From: Bacillota bacterium
Lineage (GTDB): Bacteria > Bacillota > Clostridia > Peptostreptococcales > Anaerovoracaceae
Length of the DNA: 32,133 nt
Direction: 5' to 3'
NCBI GenBank assembly: GCA_017405645.1
Contig: JAFQZZ010000019.1
Span: 1 to 32,133, forward strand
Shown here: in pieces, positions 22,158 to 28,933 of the stretch
Layout of the letters: the number at the start of each line of letters is the position of its first letter
Numbering within the stretch: the first letter of the stretch is position 1
Position numbers and translations under genes: made by a program
Notes under the pieces: model-generated
Told to the model about the DNA's origin: nothing
What the model saw: only the letters and a program-made list of their open reading frames with translations
The model's database searches: none

Positions 22158-22808
22158 TTATTCCGCTGCGGGGGCTTCTTCAGCCGGTGCAGCTTCTTCA
22201 GCCGGAGCTTCAGCCGGGGCTTCTTCTGCCGGAGCAGCTTCTTCAGCCGGGGCTTCCGCCGGTGCAGCTTCTTCAGCCGGAGCTTCTTCCGCTGCAGGCG
22301 CAGCTTCAGCAGCAGCAGCGCCGCCGCCATTGTCCGCGATAGCCTGGATAACTCTTGCAAAGCTGGCGATCGGGGACTGGAAGCTTCCCAGTAATTTGGA
22401 GAGCAGTTCGTCCTTGGACGGAATCTGGGCAATCTGGCCGATGCCGGACGCATCGTAGTACGCGCCGTCAACCACGCCGCCTTTCAGTTCCATCTTCTTG
22501 AACTCCTTGACGAACTTGTCCAGGATCTTGGCCGGAGCAGTCGCATCTTCAAAACCGAATGCAATGCCGGAAGGTCCTTTCAGGACCTCAGTCAGAGCTT
22601 CAAATTCCGTGCCTTCCACGGCTCTTCTCATCATCGTGTTCTTGTAGATCTTATATTCCACGTTCGCTTCACGCATTCTTCTCCGGAGAAGGTCCGCTTC
22701 CGCTACTGTGATTCCTCTGTAGTCCACAACGACTGCAGAAGACGCTCTGTCTAATTTTTCCTTGATCTCGTTAACAACCAGTTCTTTTTCCTGGATGAAA
22801 GCTGACAT
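22158..22808 (-). CDS. rplJ: 50S ribosomal protein L10 with an Ala/Pro/Glu-rich tail
   Basis: L10 anchors L7/L12 dimers on the ribosomal stalk. The ATG at 22808 has AGGAGG 7 nt upstream and gives [19 protein letters not shown]. Residues 1 to about 160 are a normal L10 ([32 protein letters not shown]). Residues 161-216 form a low-complexity tail of [10 protein letters not shown] units, about 50 residues beyond the usual end of the protein, encoded by imperfect DNA repeats. The tail follows the helix that binds L7/L12. Its role is unknown. An L10-leader attenuator lies directly upstream. Confidence 0.96.
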   Translation of the reverse strand: MSAFIQEKELVVNEIKEKLDRASSAVVVDYRGITVAEADLLRRRMREANVEYKIYKNTMMRRAVEGTEFEALTEVLKGPSGIAFGFEDATAPAKILDKFVKEFKKMELKGGVVDGAYYDASGIGQIAQIPSKDELLSKLLGSFQSPIASFARVIQAIADNGGGAAAAEAAPAAEEAPAEEAAPAEAPAEEAAPAEEAPAEAPAEEAAPAEEAPAAE

Positions 22809-22867
22809 CAAAACACCTCCTTCTTTTCAGATTCTGTTATCGTGTCCGTCTTTGATGTCGGTTGTTG

Positions 22868-22980
22868 TTCAAAAACAACAGTTGCCTTTTCCACCGCAGA
22901 CAGGAAAAGGCAAAGCTGATACGTATTTTATCAATACCTCGGCAGGTTTATTAAACAATTCTGTCCCTGCTGTCTACGGT
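22868..22980 (-). promoter_or_regulatory. L10 leader: autoregulatory attenuator upstream of rplJ
   Basis: The minus strand has the hallmarks of the ribosomal protein L10 leader: CCGTAGACAG (22970-22979) pairs with CTGTCTGCGG (22894-22903), and a conserved CCTGCCGAGG lies between them. A competing perfect 11-bp hairpin (22903-22913 with 22882-22892, TTGCCTTTTCC/GGAAAAGGCAA) holds the second arm in its loop and is followed by CTGTTGTTTTT. L10 is known to bind this leader class and favour termination. With rplA ending at 23005, this attenuator sets how much read-through reaches rplJL. Confidence 0.85.
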
Positions 22981-23004
22981 TTTTATTCAATTTTGGGTCA
23001 CTCA

Positions 23005-23703
23005 CTAGTTCCCGATCTTCAGCGGATTGAGCTTCACGCCGGGGCCCATCGTGGTGGCGATGGTCACACTTCTCAGATACTGTCCCTTCGCAGCCGCCGG
23101 TCTTGCCTTGACGATTGCTTCCATGAGAGCAGTGAAGTTTTCCATGAGTTTTTCCTTCCCGAAGGATACCTTACCCAACGGGCAGTGAATGATGTTGGTC
23201 TTGTCGAGTCTGTACTCAACTTTACCGGCTTTGATCTCTTTGATCGCTCTTTCGAGATCCATCGTAACGGTACCGGATTTCGGGTTCGGCATCAGGCCTT
23301 TCGGGCCTAACAGCTTACCGAGCTTACCAACGGTGCCCATCATGTCCGGGGTAGCTACGACTACGTCAAAGTCAAACCAGTTCTCATTCTTGATCTTGTC
23401 AGCCAGTTCCTGACCGCCAACGAATTCCGCACCTGCTGCTTCGGCTTCTTTTTCCTTTTCGCCTTTTGCAAATACCAGAACTCTCTTGGTCTTGCCTGTT
23501 CCGTGGGGCAGCACGATCGCGCCTCTGACCTGCTGGTCAGCATGTCTTCCGTCTACACCCAGTTTGATGTGAACTTCTACTGTTTCGTCGAACTTCGCCT
23601 TGGATGTCTGGAGTGCCAGGTCAAATGCTTCCGGAACTTCATACAGTGTGGCTCTGTCGACCAGTTTTGCAGACTCTTTATAAGTCTTTCCTCTTTTCGG
23701 CAT
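23005..23703 (-). CDS. rplA: 50S ribosomal protein L1
   Basis: L1 forms the mobile stalk near the E site and binds 23S rRNA. The 232-residue protein has [20 protein letters not shown] at the start, the motif [20 protein letters not shown] and the signature [21 protein letters not shown] site precedes the ATG. It follows rplK by 50 nt and precedes the L10 leader. In many bacteria L1 represses rplKA by binding its mRNA; I could not pin down such a site here. Confidence 0.98.
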   Translation of the reverse strand: MPKRGKTYKESAKLVDRATLYEVPEAFDLALQTSKAKFDETVEVHIKLGVDGRHADQQVRGAIVLPHGTGKTKRVLVFAKGEKEKEAEAAGAEFVGGQELADKIKNENWFDFDVVVATPDMMGTVGKLGKLLGPKGLMPNPKSGTVTMDLERAIKEIKAGKVEYRLDKTNIIHCPLGKVSFGKEKLMENFTALMEAIVKARPAAAKGQYLRSVTIATTMGPGVKLNPLKIGN

Positions 23704-23753
23704 TCTTTACCTCCTTGGTGGTATTAGCGGTTTCCCTCCCACTCGTTTCGTGA

Positions 23754-24182
23754 TTACTCACCTTCTACTACAATACCCATGCTTCTTGCTGTTCCTTTGA
23801 TCATCTCAGCCGCGGAGTCAAGGTTTGCTGCGTTAAGGTCAGCCATCTTCGTCTGTGCGATTTCTCTTACCTGATCCATCGTAACGGTAGCGACCTTGTT
23901 CTTGTTGGGTTCGCCGGACGCTTTCTGGATTCCTGCTGCTTTCTTTAACAGTACAGGTGCAGGCGGAGTCTTCGTGATAAATGTAAATGATCTGTCCGCA
24001 TATACGGTGATTACTACAGGAATGATCATTCCCTGCTGGTCCTGGGTCTTCGCATTGAACTGCTTACAGAAGTCCATGATGTTGACGCCTTTCTGGCCCA
24101 GAGCAGGTCCTACCGGTGGAGCCGGATTCGCACCGCCTGCCGGTATCTGCAGTTTGATGTATCCATCTACTTTTTTTGCCAT
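23754..24182 (-). CDS. rplK: 50S ribosomal protein L11
   Basis: L11 supports the GTPase-associated centre and is needed for RelA activation in many bacteria. The 142-residue protein shows the proline-rich motif [20 protein letters not shown] and the signature [15 protein letters not shown] near the C-terminus. AAGGAGG lies before the ATG. It follows nusG by 93 nt, a gap that holds no gene and no clear terminator. Confidence 0.98.
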   Translation of the reverse strand: MAKKVDGYIKLQIPAGGANPAPPVGPALGQKGVNIMDFCKQFNAKTQDQQGMIIPVVITVYADRSFTFITKTPPAPVLLKKAAGIQKASGEPNKNKVATVTMDQVREIAQTKMADLNAANLDSAAEMIKGTARSMGIVVEGE

Positions 24183-24275
24183 AGTGTTTCCTCCTTCCCA
24201 CAGAAATCATTTATAACATAGCGCCGGGAACTGACCGGAGATGCCTGACAATGATGCCTGTTCCCTGCCGCTTGT

Positions 24276-24842
24276 TTACGTAAGTTTCTCGATCTGGGTG
24301 AACTCCAGTTCCACCGGGGTCTCCCGCCCGAACATGGAGATCCTCGCCTTCACGGTCTGGCGTTCATCGTTGATCTCCTCGATCGTGCCGATGAAGCTTT
24401 CAAAAGGACCGTTGATGACCCGGACCATATCCCCGGGTTCCGCATCGAGTTTGATAACGATTCTTTCGATCCCCATTCTCCGGACTTCCTCGTCGGTGAG
24501 GGGGATCGGATCGGTGCCATGGCCCACAAAGCCGGTGACACCCTGTGTATTCCGTACCAGATACCATGACTCGTTGGTCATGATCATCTTGACAATAACG
24601 TAACCCGGAAAGATTTTACGTGTTTTGATTTTACGCTGACCGTTTTTGACTTCCACGGTCTCTTCCGTCGGCACCTCGATGCTCAGGATCAGGTCCTGCA
24701 TATTCCGGTTCTCGACGATTTTTTCGATATTTGCCTTTACCTTGTTTTCGTGCCCTGAATAGGTATGAACCACATACCAATGCGCCTGGTGATCGGTTTT
24801 CTCCGCCACATCTTCAGTCAGGACTTCATCGAATTCACTCAT
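24276..24842 (-). CDS. nusG: Transcription termination/antitermination factor NusG
   Basis: NusG binds RNA polymerase and links transcription to translation or to Rho. The 188-residue protein has a short acidic N-terminal extension, the NGN domain from about 21 (HWYVVHTYSGHENKVKANIE, then FPGYVIVKM and WYLVRNTQGVTGFVG) and a KOW domain from about 134 (PGDMVRVINGPFESFIGTIE). It is 28 nt downstream of secE, the standard secE-nusG-rplK order. Confidence 0.98.
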   Translation of the reverse strand: MSEFDEVLTEDVAEKTDHQAHWYVVHTYSGHENKVKANIEKIVENRNMQDLILSIEVPTEETVEVKNGQRKIKTRKIFPGYVIVKMIMTNESWYLVRNTQGVTGFVGHGTDPIPLTDEEVRRMGIERIVIKLDAEPGDMVRVINGPFESFIGTIEEINDERQTVKARISMFGRETPVELEFTQIEKLT

Positions 24843-24870
24843 TGACTATTCCTCCCGCTGACGGTATCGT

Positions 24871-25074
24871 TTAGATGCTGAGCAGCGCATTCAGTCCCGC
24901 GGCAAAAATGGTATCCAGCACCCAGAAGCCCGCCGCAAAAACGGCGCAGGCAAAGATTACCATGATCGCATAGGAAGTCAGTTCCTTCTTGGTCGGCCAT
25001 ACGACCTTCTTCATTTCAGTACGGACGCCTTTGAAGTATTCCTTCAGTCCGCCTTTTTTCTCTTTTGCTGCCAT
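24871..25074 (-). CDS. secE: Preprotein translocase subunit SecE
   Basis: This 67-residue protein clamps SecY in the membrane translocon. It has the short single-TM form typical of Bacillota: a basic start (MAAKEKKGGLKEYFKGVRTE), the motif MKKVVWPTKKEL and one transmembrane helix (AIMVIFACAVFAAGFWVLDT). It lies 12 nt after rpmG and 28 nt before nusG. Confidence 0.95.
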   Translation of the reverse strand: MAAKEKKGGLKEYFKGVRTEMKKVVWPTKKELTSYAIMVIFACAVFAAGFWVLDTIFAAGLNALLSI

Positions 25075-25086
25075 GATTCTTACACC

Positions 25087-25236
25087 TTATTTCGTTTCTT
25101 TGTGCAGTGTGTGCTTTCTGCAGAATTTGCAGTATTTCTGCAGTTCGATCCGGTCGGGATCGTTCTTCTTGTTCTTCATTGTATTGTAGTTTCTCTGCTT
25201 GCATTCGGTACATGCAAGAATGACTTTCACACGCAT
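25087..25236 (-). CDS. rpmG: 50S ribosomal protein L33
   Basis: A 49-residue protein reading [20 protein letters not shown], then [19 protein letters not shown], then [10 protein letters not shown]. It has the CxxC...CxxC zinc ribbon of the zinc-bound (C+) form: C9 and C12, C41 and C44. GGAGG lies 9 nt before the ATG. It is the first gene of the rpmG-secE-nusG-rplK-rplA transcript. Confidence 0.97.
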   Translation of the reverse strand: MRVKVILACTECKQRNYNTMKNKKNDPDRIELQKYCKFCRKHTLHKETK

Positions 25237-25280
25237 TTTTTATATCCTCCCAAGTTATCTGTTTTTAGGCAATCTAATAA

Positions 25281-25340
25281 GACTTCAAATCCCATCTGAA
25301 GTCGCTTTGTTATCTTATCATATTAATTTGCGGGTGTCAA
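25281..25340 (-). promoter_or_regulatory. Promoter and leader hairpin of the rpmG-secE-nusG-rplKA operon
   Basis: Minus-strand TTGACA (25335-25340), a 17-bp spacer and TAAGAT (25312-25317) give a strong promoter. Just downstream, 7-bp arms GACTTCA/TGAAGTC (25281-25287 and 25297-25303) form a hairpin near the start of the mRNA. The rest of 25237-25481 contains heptamer repeats and the ridA terminator. Confidence 0.8.
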
Positions 25341-25348
25341 TAAGAATT

Positions 25349-25383
25349 TGGAGATGGGAGATTGAAGATTGGAGATGGGAGAT
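25349..25383 (-). repeat. Five tandem heptamers just upstream of the rpmG promoter
   Basis: On the plus strand 25349-25383 reads as five head-to-tail 7-bp units: TGGAGAT, GGGAGAT, TGAAGAT, TGGAGAT and GGGAGAT. They end 8 bp upstream of the -35 box. The role is unknown; they could be a protein-binding array or neutral slipped-strand repeats. Confidence 0.6.
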
Positions 25384-25411
25384 CCAGGCCCGTCAAGACA
25401 GCCGATTTCCT

Positions 25412-25440
25412 AAAAAAGAAAGGGCCCCGAAGGACCCTCT
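25412..25440 (-). terminator. Terminator of the dehydrogenase-ridA operon
   Basis: On the minus strand a 9-bp stem with wobble pairs (25432-25440 with 25419-25427) has a TTCG loop, followed by TCTTTTTTA. It lies about 40 nt after the ridA stop. Confidence 0.85.
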
Positions 25441-25481
25441 CTCTCGTGTTTTTTCAGTTTGAATCTACAATGTCAGTCCGA

Positions 25482-25886
25482 TTATTCGTCGCAGCGGAAA
25501 ATGAATTCCATTTCAACGAGTACGTCAGGCAGCATTCTGGAGATCTGTAAGCAAGCTCTGGTCGGGAACGGCTTATCCGGCATTAATTCCTTGTAAGCTC
25601 TGTTTACTTCGCTGTACATATTGTAGTCCAGGATGAAGATTCTGCAGGTTAAGCAGTCAGCTAATGTAGCACCAACTTCAGCAGCAGCTAAAGCAGCGTT
25701 TTCCAGACATCTCTTTGTCTGCAGATAGTAATCATTCGGAGCCATGTCGCTGCCGGTTTCCGGATCTACTTCAGGATATGTAGCGATCTGTGTTGTGAAG
25801 AATAAATCACGATATTTTGTTCCCTGAACGTATGGGCCATGTACAGGACCTAAAGTCTTTTCGTTAAAAATAGCAGTCTGTTTCAT
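25482..25886 (-). CDS. RidA/YjgF/UK114-family protein
   Basis: RidA proteins hydrolyse reactive enamine/imine intermediates made by PLP enzymes; several subfamilies have other or unknown roles. This 134-residue protein has the family layout with the substrate-carboxylate arginine R110 (FPTRACLQ) and E125 in VEMEFIF. The start MKQTAIFNEKTLGPVHGPYV is slightly atypical, and the usual N-terminal AP.A.GPYSQ motif is changed to GPVHGPYVQG, so it may not be canonical RidA. AAAAGGAG precedes the ATG. It follows the dehydrogenase by 63 nt, which contain a perfect 8-bp hairpin (25919-25938), and ends before a strong terminator. Confidence 0.85.
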   Translation of the reverse strand: MKQTAIFNEKTLGPVHGPYVQGTKYRDLFFTTQIATYPEVDPETGSDMAPNDYYLQTKRCLENAALAAAEVGATLADCLTCRIFILDYNMYSEVNRAYKELMPDKPFPTRACLQISRMLPDVLVEMEFIFRCDE

Positions 25887-25949
25887 TGTAATTCTCCTTT
25901 TCTGAAAAAATTTAATTTATAGTTATTGAAATAACTATCGGGTTGATTC

Positions 25950-26972
25950 TTACAGCAGTTTGTCTGCTACAGCTTTGTTAACCAGATTTTCCGGAACTTT
26001 GCCTTCGTGCAGCAGTTCAACTAACTGTCTGAGGGCGATGATTCTTGCATCTTCGAATGCTTCTACGGATACGAACGCAGCATGCGGAGTTACAACAGCA
26101 TTTTCCATACCGAACAGTTCGGATTTTTCTGTTGCTTCGTCTTCGATTACGTCGATACCGGCGCCTCTGATCCAGCCTTCCTTCAGAGCCTTAACGAGAG
26201 CAGCTTCGTCTACTGTCTGGCCTCTGGAAGTGTTGATGAAGTAAGCGGAATCTTTCATCATCTTGAACTGTTCTTCGCCCATCAGGTGATAGGTAGCAGG
26301 TCTTCCCGGTACAGCCTTCATTACGAGCGGGCAGTGCATGGAAACAACATCAGATTCTTTCAGTAACTGTTCTAATGTTTCTACTTTTTCTACACCAAAT
26401 TCAGCCAAGAATTCAGCAGACTTTGTCGGAGCCCAGCAGGTTACCTTCATTTCCATAGCTTTCAGGATCGGAATCATGTATCTCGGAATGGAGCCGAAGA
26501 ATACGAGACCTACGGTCTGTCCAGCCAGTCTTCTTACCATCGGGCCGCCTACATGCGGATTCCATTCGCCGGTAGCGGTGGATCTGTTCAGGATGGAGAT
26601 CTTTCTTTCCAGGTCGAGCATCAGAGCTACGGTGTGGCAAGCAACTTCCGGTGTGCAGAAGCCCGGAGCGTTGGTAACTGCCATGCCTTTTTCGGTTGCA
26701 GCGTCGATGTCAACGTTGGAGTAACCGATAGCCTGCAGCGCAACGATCTTGCACTTGTCTTCCATCTTGGAGATAACATCAGCGTTTACGTCGAAGAACT
26801 CAACAACGATACCGTCAGCGTCTTTTACTGCTTCCAGGAAAGCTTCCGGCTTATCTCTGTCTTCACCGTTCTTGAACTCGATCAGTTCGATGTCATCTAC
26901 GCCCCATTCTTTCAGAAGCTGATTTTCGAAATCAAGAGTGTCGTCCACGTTGTAGTAAACTACTTTTTTCAT
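25950..26972 (-). CDS. D-isomer-specific 2-hydroxyacid dehydrogenase family protein
   Basis: The ATG at 26972 has GGAGG 8 nt upstream; an ATG two codons earlier lies too close to it. The 340-residue protein should reduce a 2-keto acid to the D-hydroxy acid with NAD(P)H. The catalytic triad looks intact: R250 (NTSRGQTVDE), E277 (GIDVIEDE) and H297 (TPHAAF). The nucleotide-binding loop is unusual: GLVFFGSIP (155-163) in place of GxGxxGxIG, and CWAPTKS (179-185) has no acidic residue after strand 2, which would fit NADP(H) or a changed cofactor site. The gene is more AT-rich than most neighbours and uses ribosomal-gene-like codons, suggesting high expression. Substrate unknown; the iorAB-paaK context hints at aryl- or branched-chain keto acids. 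Confidence 0.87.
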   Translation of the reverse strand: MKKVVYYNVDDTLDFENQLLKEWGVDDIELIEFKNGEDRDKPEAFLEAVKDADGIVVEFFDVNADVISKMEDKCKIVALQAIGYSNVDIDAATEKGMAVTNAPGFCTPEVACHTVALMLDLERKISILNRSTATGEWNPHVGGPMVRRLAGQTVGLVFFGSIPRYMIPILKAMEMKVTCWAPTKSAEFLAEFGVEKVETLEQLLKESDVVSMHCPLVMKAVPGRPATYHLMGEEQFKMMKDSAYFINTSRGQTVDEAALVKALKEGWIRGAGIDVIEDEATEKSELFGMENAVVTPHAAFVSVEAFEDARIIALRQLVELLHEGKVPENLVNKAVADKLL

Positions 26973-27034
26973 TAACATGTCCTCCTATTAATATAATTTA
27001 TAATTACGGTCGATGCCATAATAGGCCTACAATA

Positions 27035-27063
27035 AATATACGCTTATTTCACGAAAATGTCAA
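27035..27063 (-). promoter_or_regulatory. Strong promoter of the dehydrogenase-ridA operon
   Basis: Minus-strand TTGACA (27058-27063), a 17-bp spacer and TATATT (27035-27040), the same hexamers and spacing as the str operon promoter. It lies about 65 nt before the dehydrogenase ATG in the gap after paaK. Confidence 0.85.
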
Positions 27064-27116
27064 CCGTTCCTGCACGTAAAGTTGTGCACTGCGCGAAAGA
27101 AACTTCCTCCCCCGTC

Positions 27117-28352
27117 TTAATAACGGTTGTCGAATACCCGGGTGGATTTCTTTTCGCTCCTGGGCAGATCTCCCAGGTCCACCGGCTTGACTTCCGGCGT
27201 CATTCCGATGCGGTCCTTGAAGGCGGTCTTGATGTCGTGTTCCACCTCGTATTTGTTGGCGTCCGGCTCCGTTTCCACGAAGACCGTCATGATGTCCTTG
27301 CCGAACATGTGGTCGATCATGATCTGGAACTCGCTGGAGGCGCCGGGGATATCCTTCAGCAGGGAATCCACCTGGCTGGGGAAGATGTTGACTCCCTTGA
27401 CCTTGACCATATCGTCGGTCCGGCCCAGGATGGTGTCGATCCGGGGATGTTTGCTGCCGCAGGGGCATTCCCCCGGCACCTTCCGGGACAGGTCGTGGGT
27501 CCGGTAGCGGATCAGCGGCGCTCCCTGTTTTTTCAGGGTGGTGATCACGATCTCGCCCACCTCGCCGTCCGGCACCGGCTCCCCGGTCTTCGGATTGACG
27601 ATCTCGATGTAGACGTAATCGTCCCAGTAGTGCATGCCGGTGTTGTATTCGCAGTTGATGGCGATGCCGGGGCCGTAGACTTCCGTCAGCCCGTAAACGT
27701 CATAAAGTTCGACGCCCAGTTCCGCGGCGATCCGTTTTCTCATCTTCTCGCCCCAACGCTCGGAACCGATGATGCCCTTCCGCAGGAAAATCCGGTCGCC
27801 GATCCCCCGCTTGGCGATCTCCTCCGCCAAAAGCAGCGCATAGGAAGAGGTGGCGCAGAGAACGGTGGACTTCATGTCCTGCATCATCCTAAGCTGTTTG
27901 TCCGTATTGCCCGGGCCCATGGGAATGGTCATGGCGCCGATCTTTTCCGCCCCGTTCTGGAAGCCGATGCCGGCGGTCCAGAGGCCGTAGCCCGGGGTGA
28001 TGTGGATCCGGTCCATGTTGGTCACGCCGGCCATTTTATAGCACCGGCCGAACTGCTCCGCCCAGTCGTCCACGTCCTGCTGGGTATAGGGGATGATCAC
28101 CGGCGTGCCGGTGGTGCCGGAGGAGGAATGGATCCGGACGATCTCCTCTTCCGGAACTGCCATCAGTCCCAGCGGGTAAGCGTCCCTCAGATCCCCCTTC
28201 CAGGTGAAGGGGAGCTTGCGGAAGTCCTCTTCGTTTTCGATACCGGCCACATCGATGCCCTCCAGTTTCTTCTTATAAAAACAGTCCATGTTGGTCAGTT
28301 TGATCAGCTGTTCCTTGATCAGCTGGAATTGTGTGTCGTTCATATCGTTCAT
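27117..28352 (-). CDS. paaK: Phenylacetate-CoA ligase family protein
   Basis: This 411-residue adenylate-forming enzyme activates an aryl acid to its CoA thioester with ATP. Motifs are SSSGTTGTP (76-84), YGLTEVYGPG, RYRTHDLSR, GRTDDMVKVKGVNIFPSQVD and the C-terminal PRSEKKSTRVFDNRY with the catalytic lysine. CPCG and upstream residues form the usual cysteine cluster of the PaaK group. It overlaps the iorB stop by ATGA, and two tandem ATGAACGAT copies give two possible starts (28352 and 28343). Together with iorAB it forms a keto-acid oxidation/aryl-CoA unit. The true acid (phenylacetate, indoleacetate or another) is not settled. Confidence 0.9.
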   Translation of the reverse strand: MNDMNDTQFQLIKEQLIKLTNMDCFYKKKLEGIDVAGIENEEDFRKLPFTWKGDLRDAYPLGLMAVPEEEIVRIHSSSGTTGTPVIIPYTQQDVDDWAEQFGRCYKMAGVTNMDRIHITPGYGLWTAGIGFQNGAEKIGAMTIPMGPGNTDKQLRMMQDMKSTVLCATSSYALLLAEEIAKRGIGDRIFLRKGIIGSERWGEKMRKRIAAELGVELYDVYGLTEVYGPGIAINCEYNTGMHYWDDYVYIEIVNPKTGEPVPDGEVGEIVITTLKKQGAPLIRYRTHDLSRKVPGECPCGSKHPRIDTILGRTDDMVKVKGVNIFPSQVDSLLKDIPGASSEFQIMIDHMFGKDIMTVFVETEPDANKYEVEHDIKTAFKDRIGMTPEVKPVDLGDLPRSEKKSTRVFDNRY

Positions 28353-28933
28353 ATCGTTCCTCTCATTCCTAGTTTCAGTGCTTTCCGGTTCAGTTCATGG
28401 AGTTTCTCCGGCAGGCGGGACAGCAGGGCTTTTTCCGCTTCCTCCTCCGTGATATCCACCGCGCCGGAGCGGATCGCCGCCCCCAGCAGGATCACGTTCA
28501 GCACCTTCTCCGAGCCGCACTCCCGGCAAAGCTTTTCTCCATCCACTATTATAACACGGACCCCGCATTTTTGCAGGTATTCGATCATTTCTTTTCCGTT
28601 GTAATCCGACCCCGTCAGTGCCGCCGTCACCGGCATCTGGGCCTTGCTGTTGACCACCACGGTGCCGCCGGGCTTCAGGTAAGGCAGGTTCCGCACCGCC
28701 TCCCCCGGCTCGAATCCCAGGATCGCATCCGCCGCTCCTAGGGGGATGATGGGGGAATGGATGTCCCGTCCGGTCCGGACGAAAGAGGTCACGGGGCCGC
28801 CCCGCTGGGCCATACCGATGGTCTCCGTAGTCTTCACTTCCTCTCCCCGGGCGATGGCCGCCTCGGCGATGATCTTGGCCGCCAGGACCGTTCCCTGGCC
28901 GCCAACGCCGCAAAGCAGGTAGTTTCTATTCAT
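28349..28933 (-). CDS. iorB: Indolepyruvate:ferredoxin oxidoreductase, beta subunit
   Basis: This 194-residue gamma-type subunit of the 2-oxoacid:ferredoxin oxidoreductase family works with IorA to turn aryl pyruvates into aryl-acetyl-CoA, CO2 and reduced ferredoxin. The start MNRNYLLCGVGGQGTVLAAK with GVGGQGT at 9-15 and the later TIGMAQRGGPVTSFVR are typical. I chose the ATG at 28933, which has GGAGGTGA just upstream and overlaps the iorA stop by 8 nt; a longer frame to 29101 is an artefact. The stop overlaps the paaK start. Confidence 0.94.
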   Translation of the reverse strand: MNRNYLLCGVGGQGTVLAAKIIAEAAIARGEEVKTTETIGMAQRGGPVTSFVRTGRDIHSPIIPLGAADAILGFEPGEAVRNLPYLKPGGTVVVNSKAQMPVTAALTGSDYNGKEMIEYLQKCGVRVIIVDGEKLCRECGSEKVLNVILLGAAIRSGAVDITEEEAEKALLSRLPEKLHELNRKALKLGMRGTI

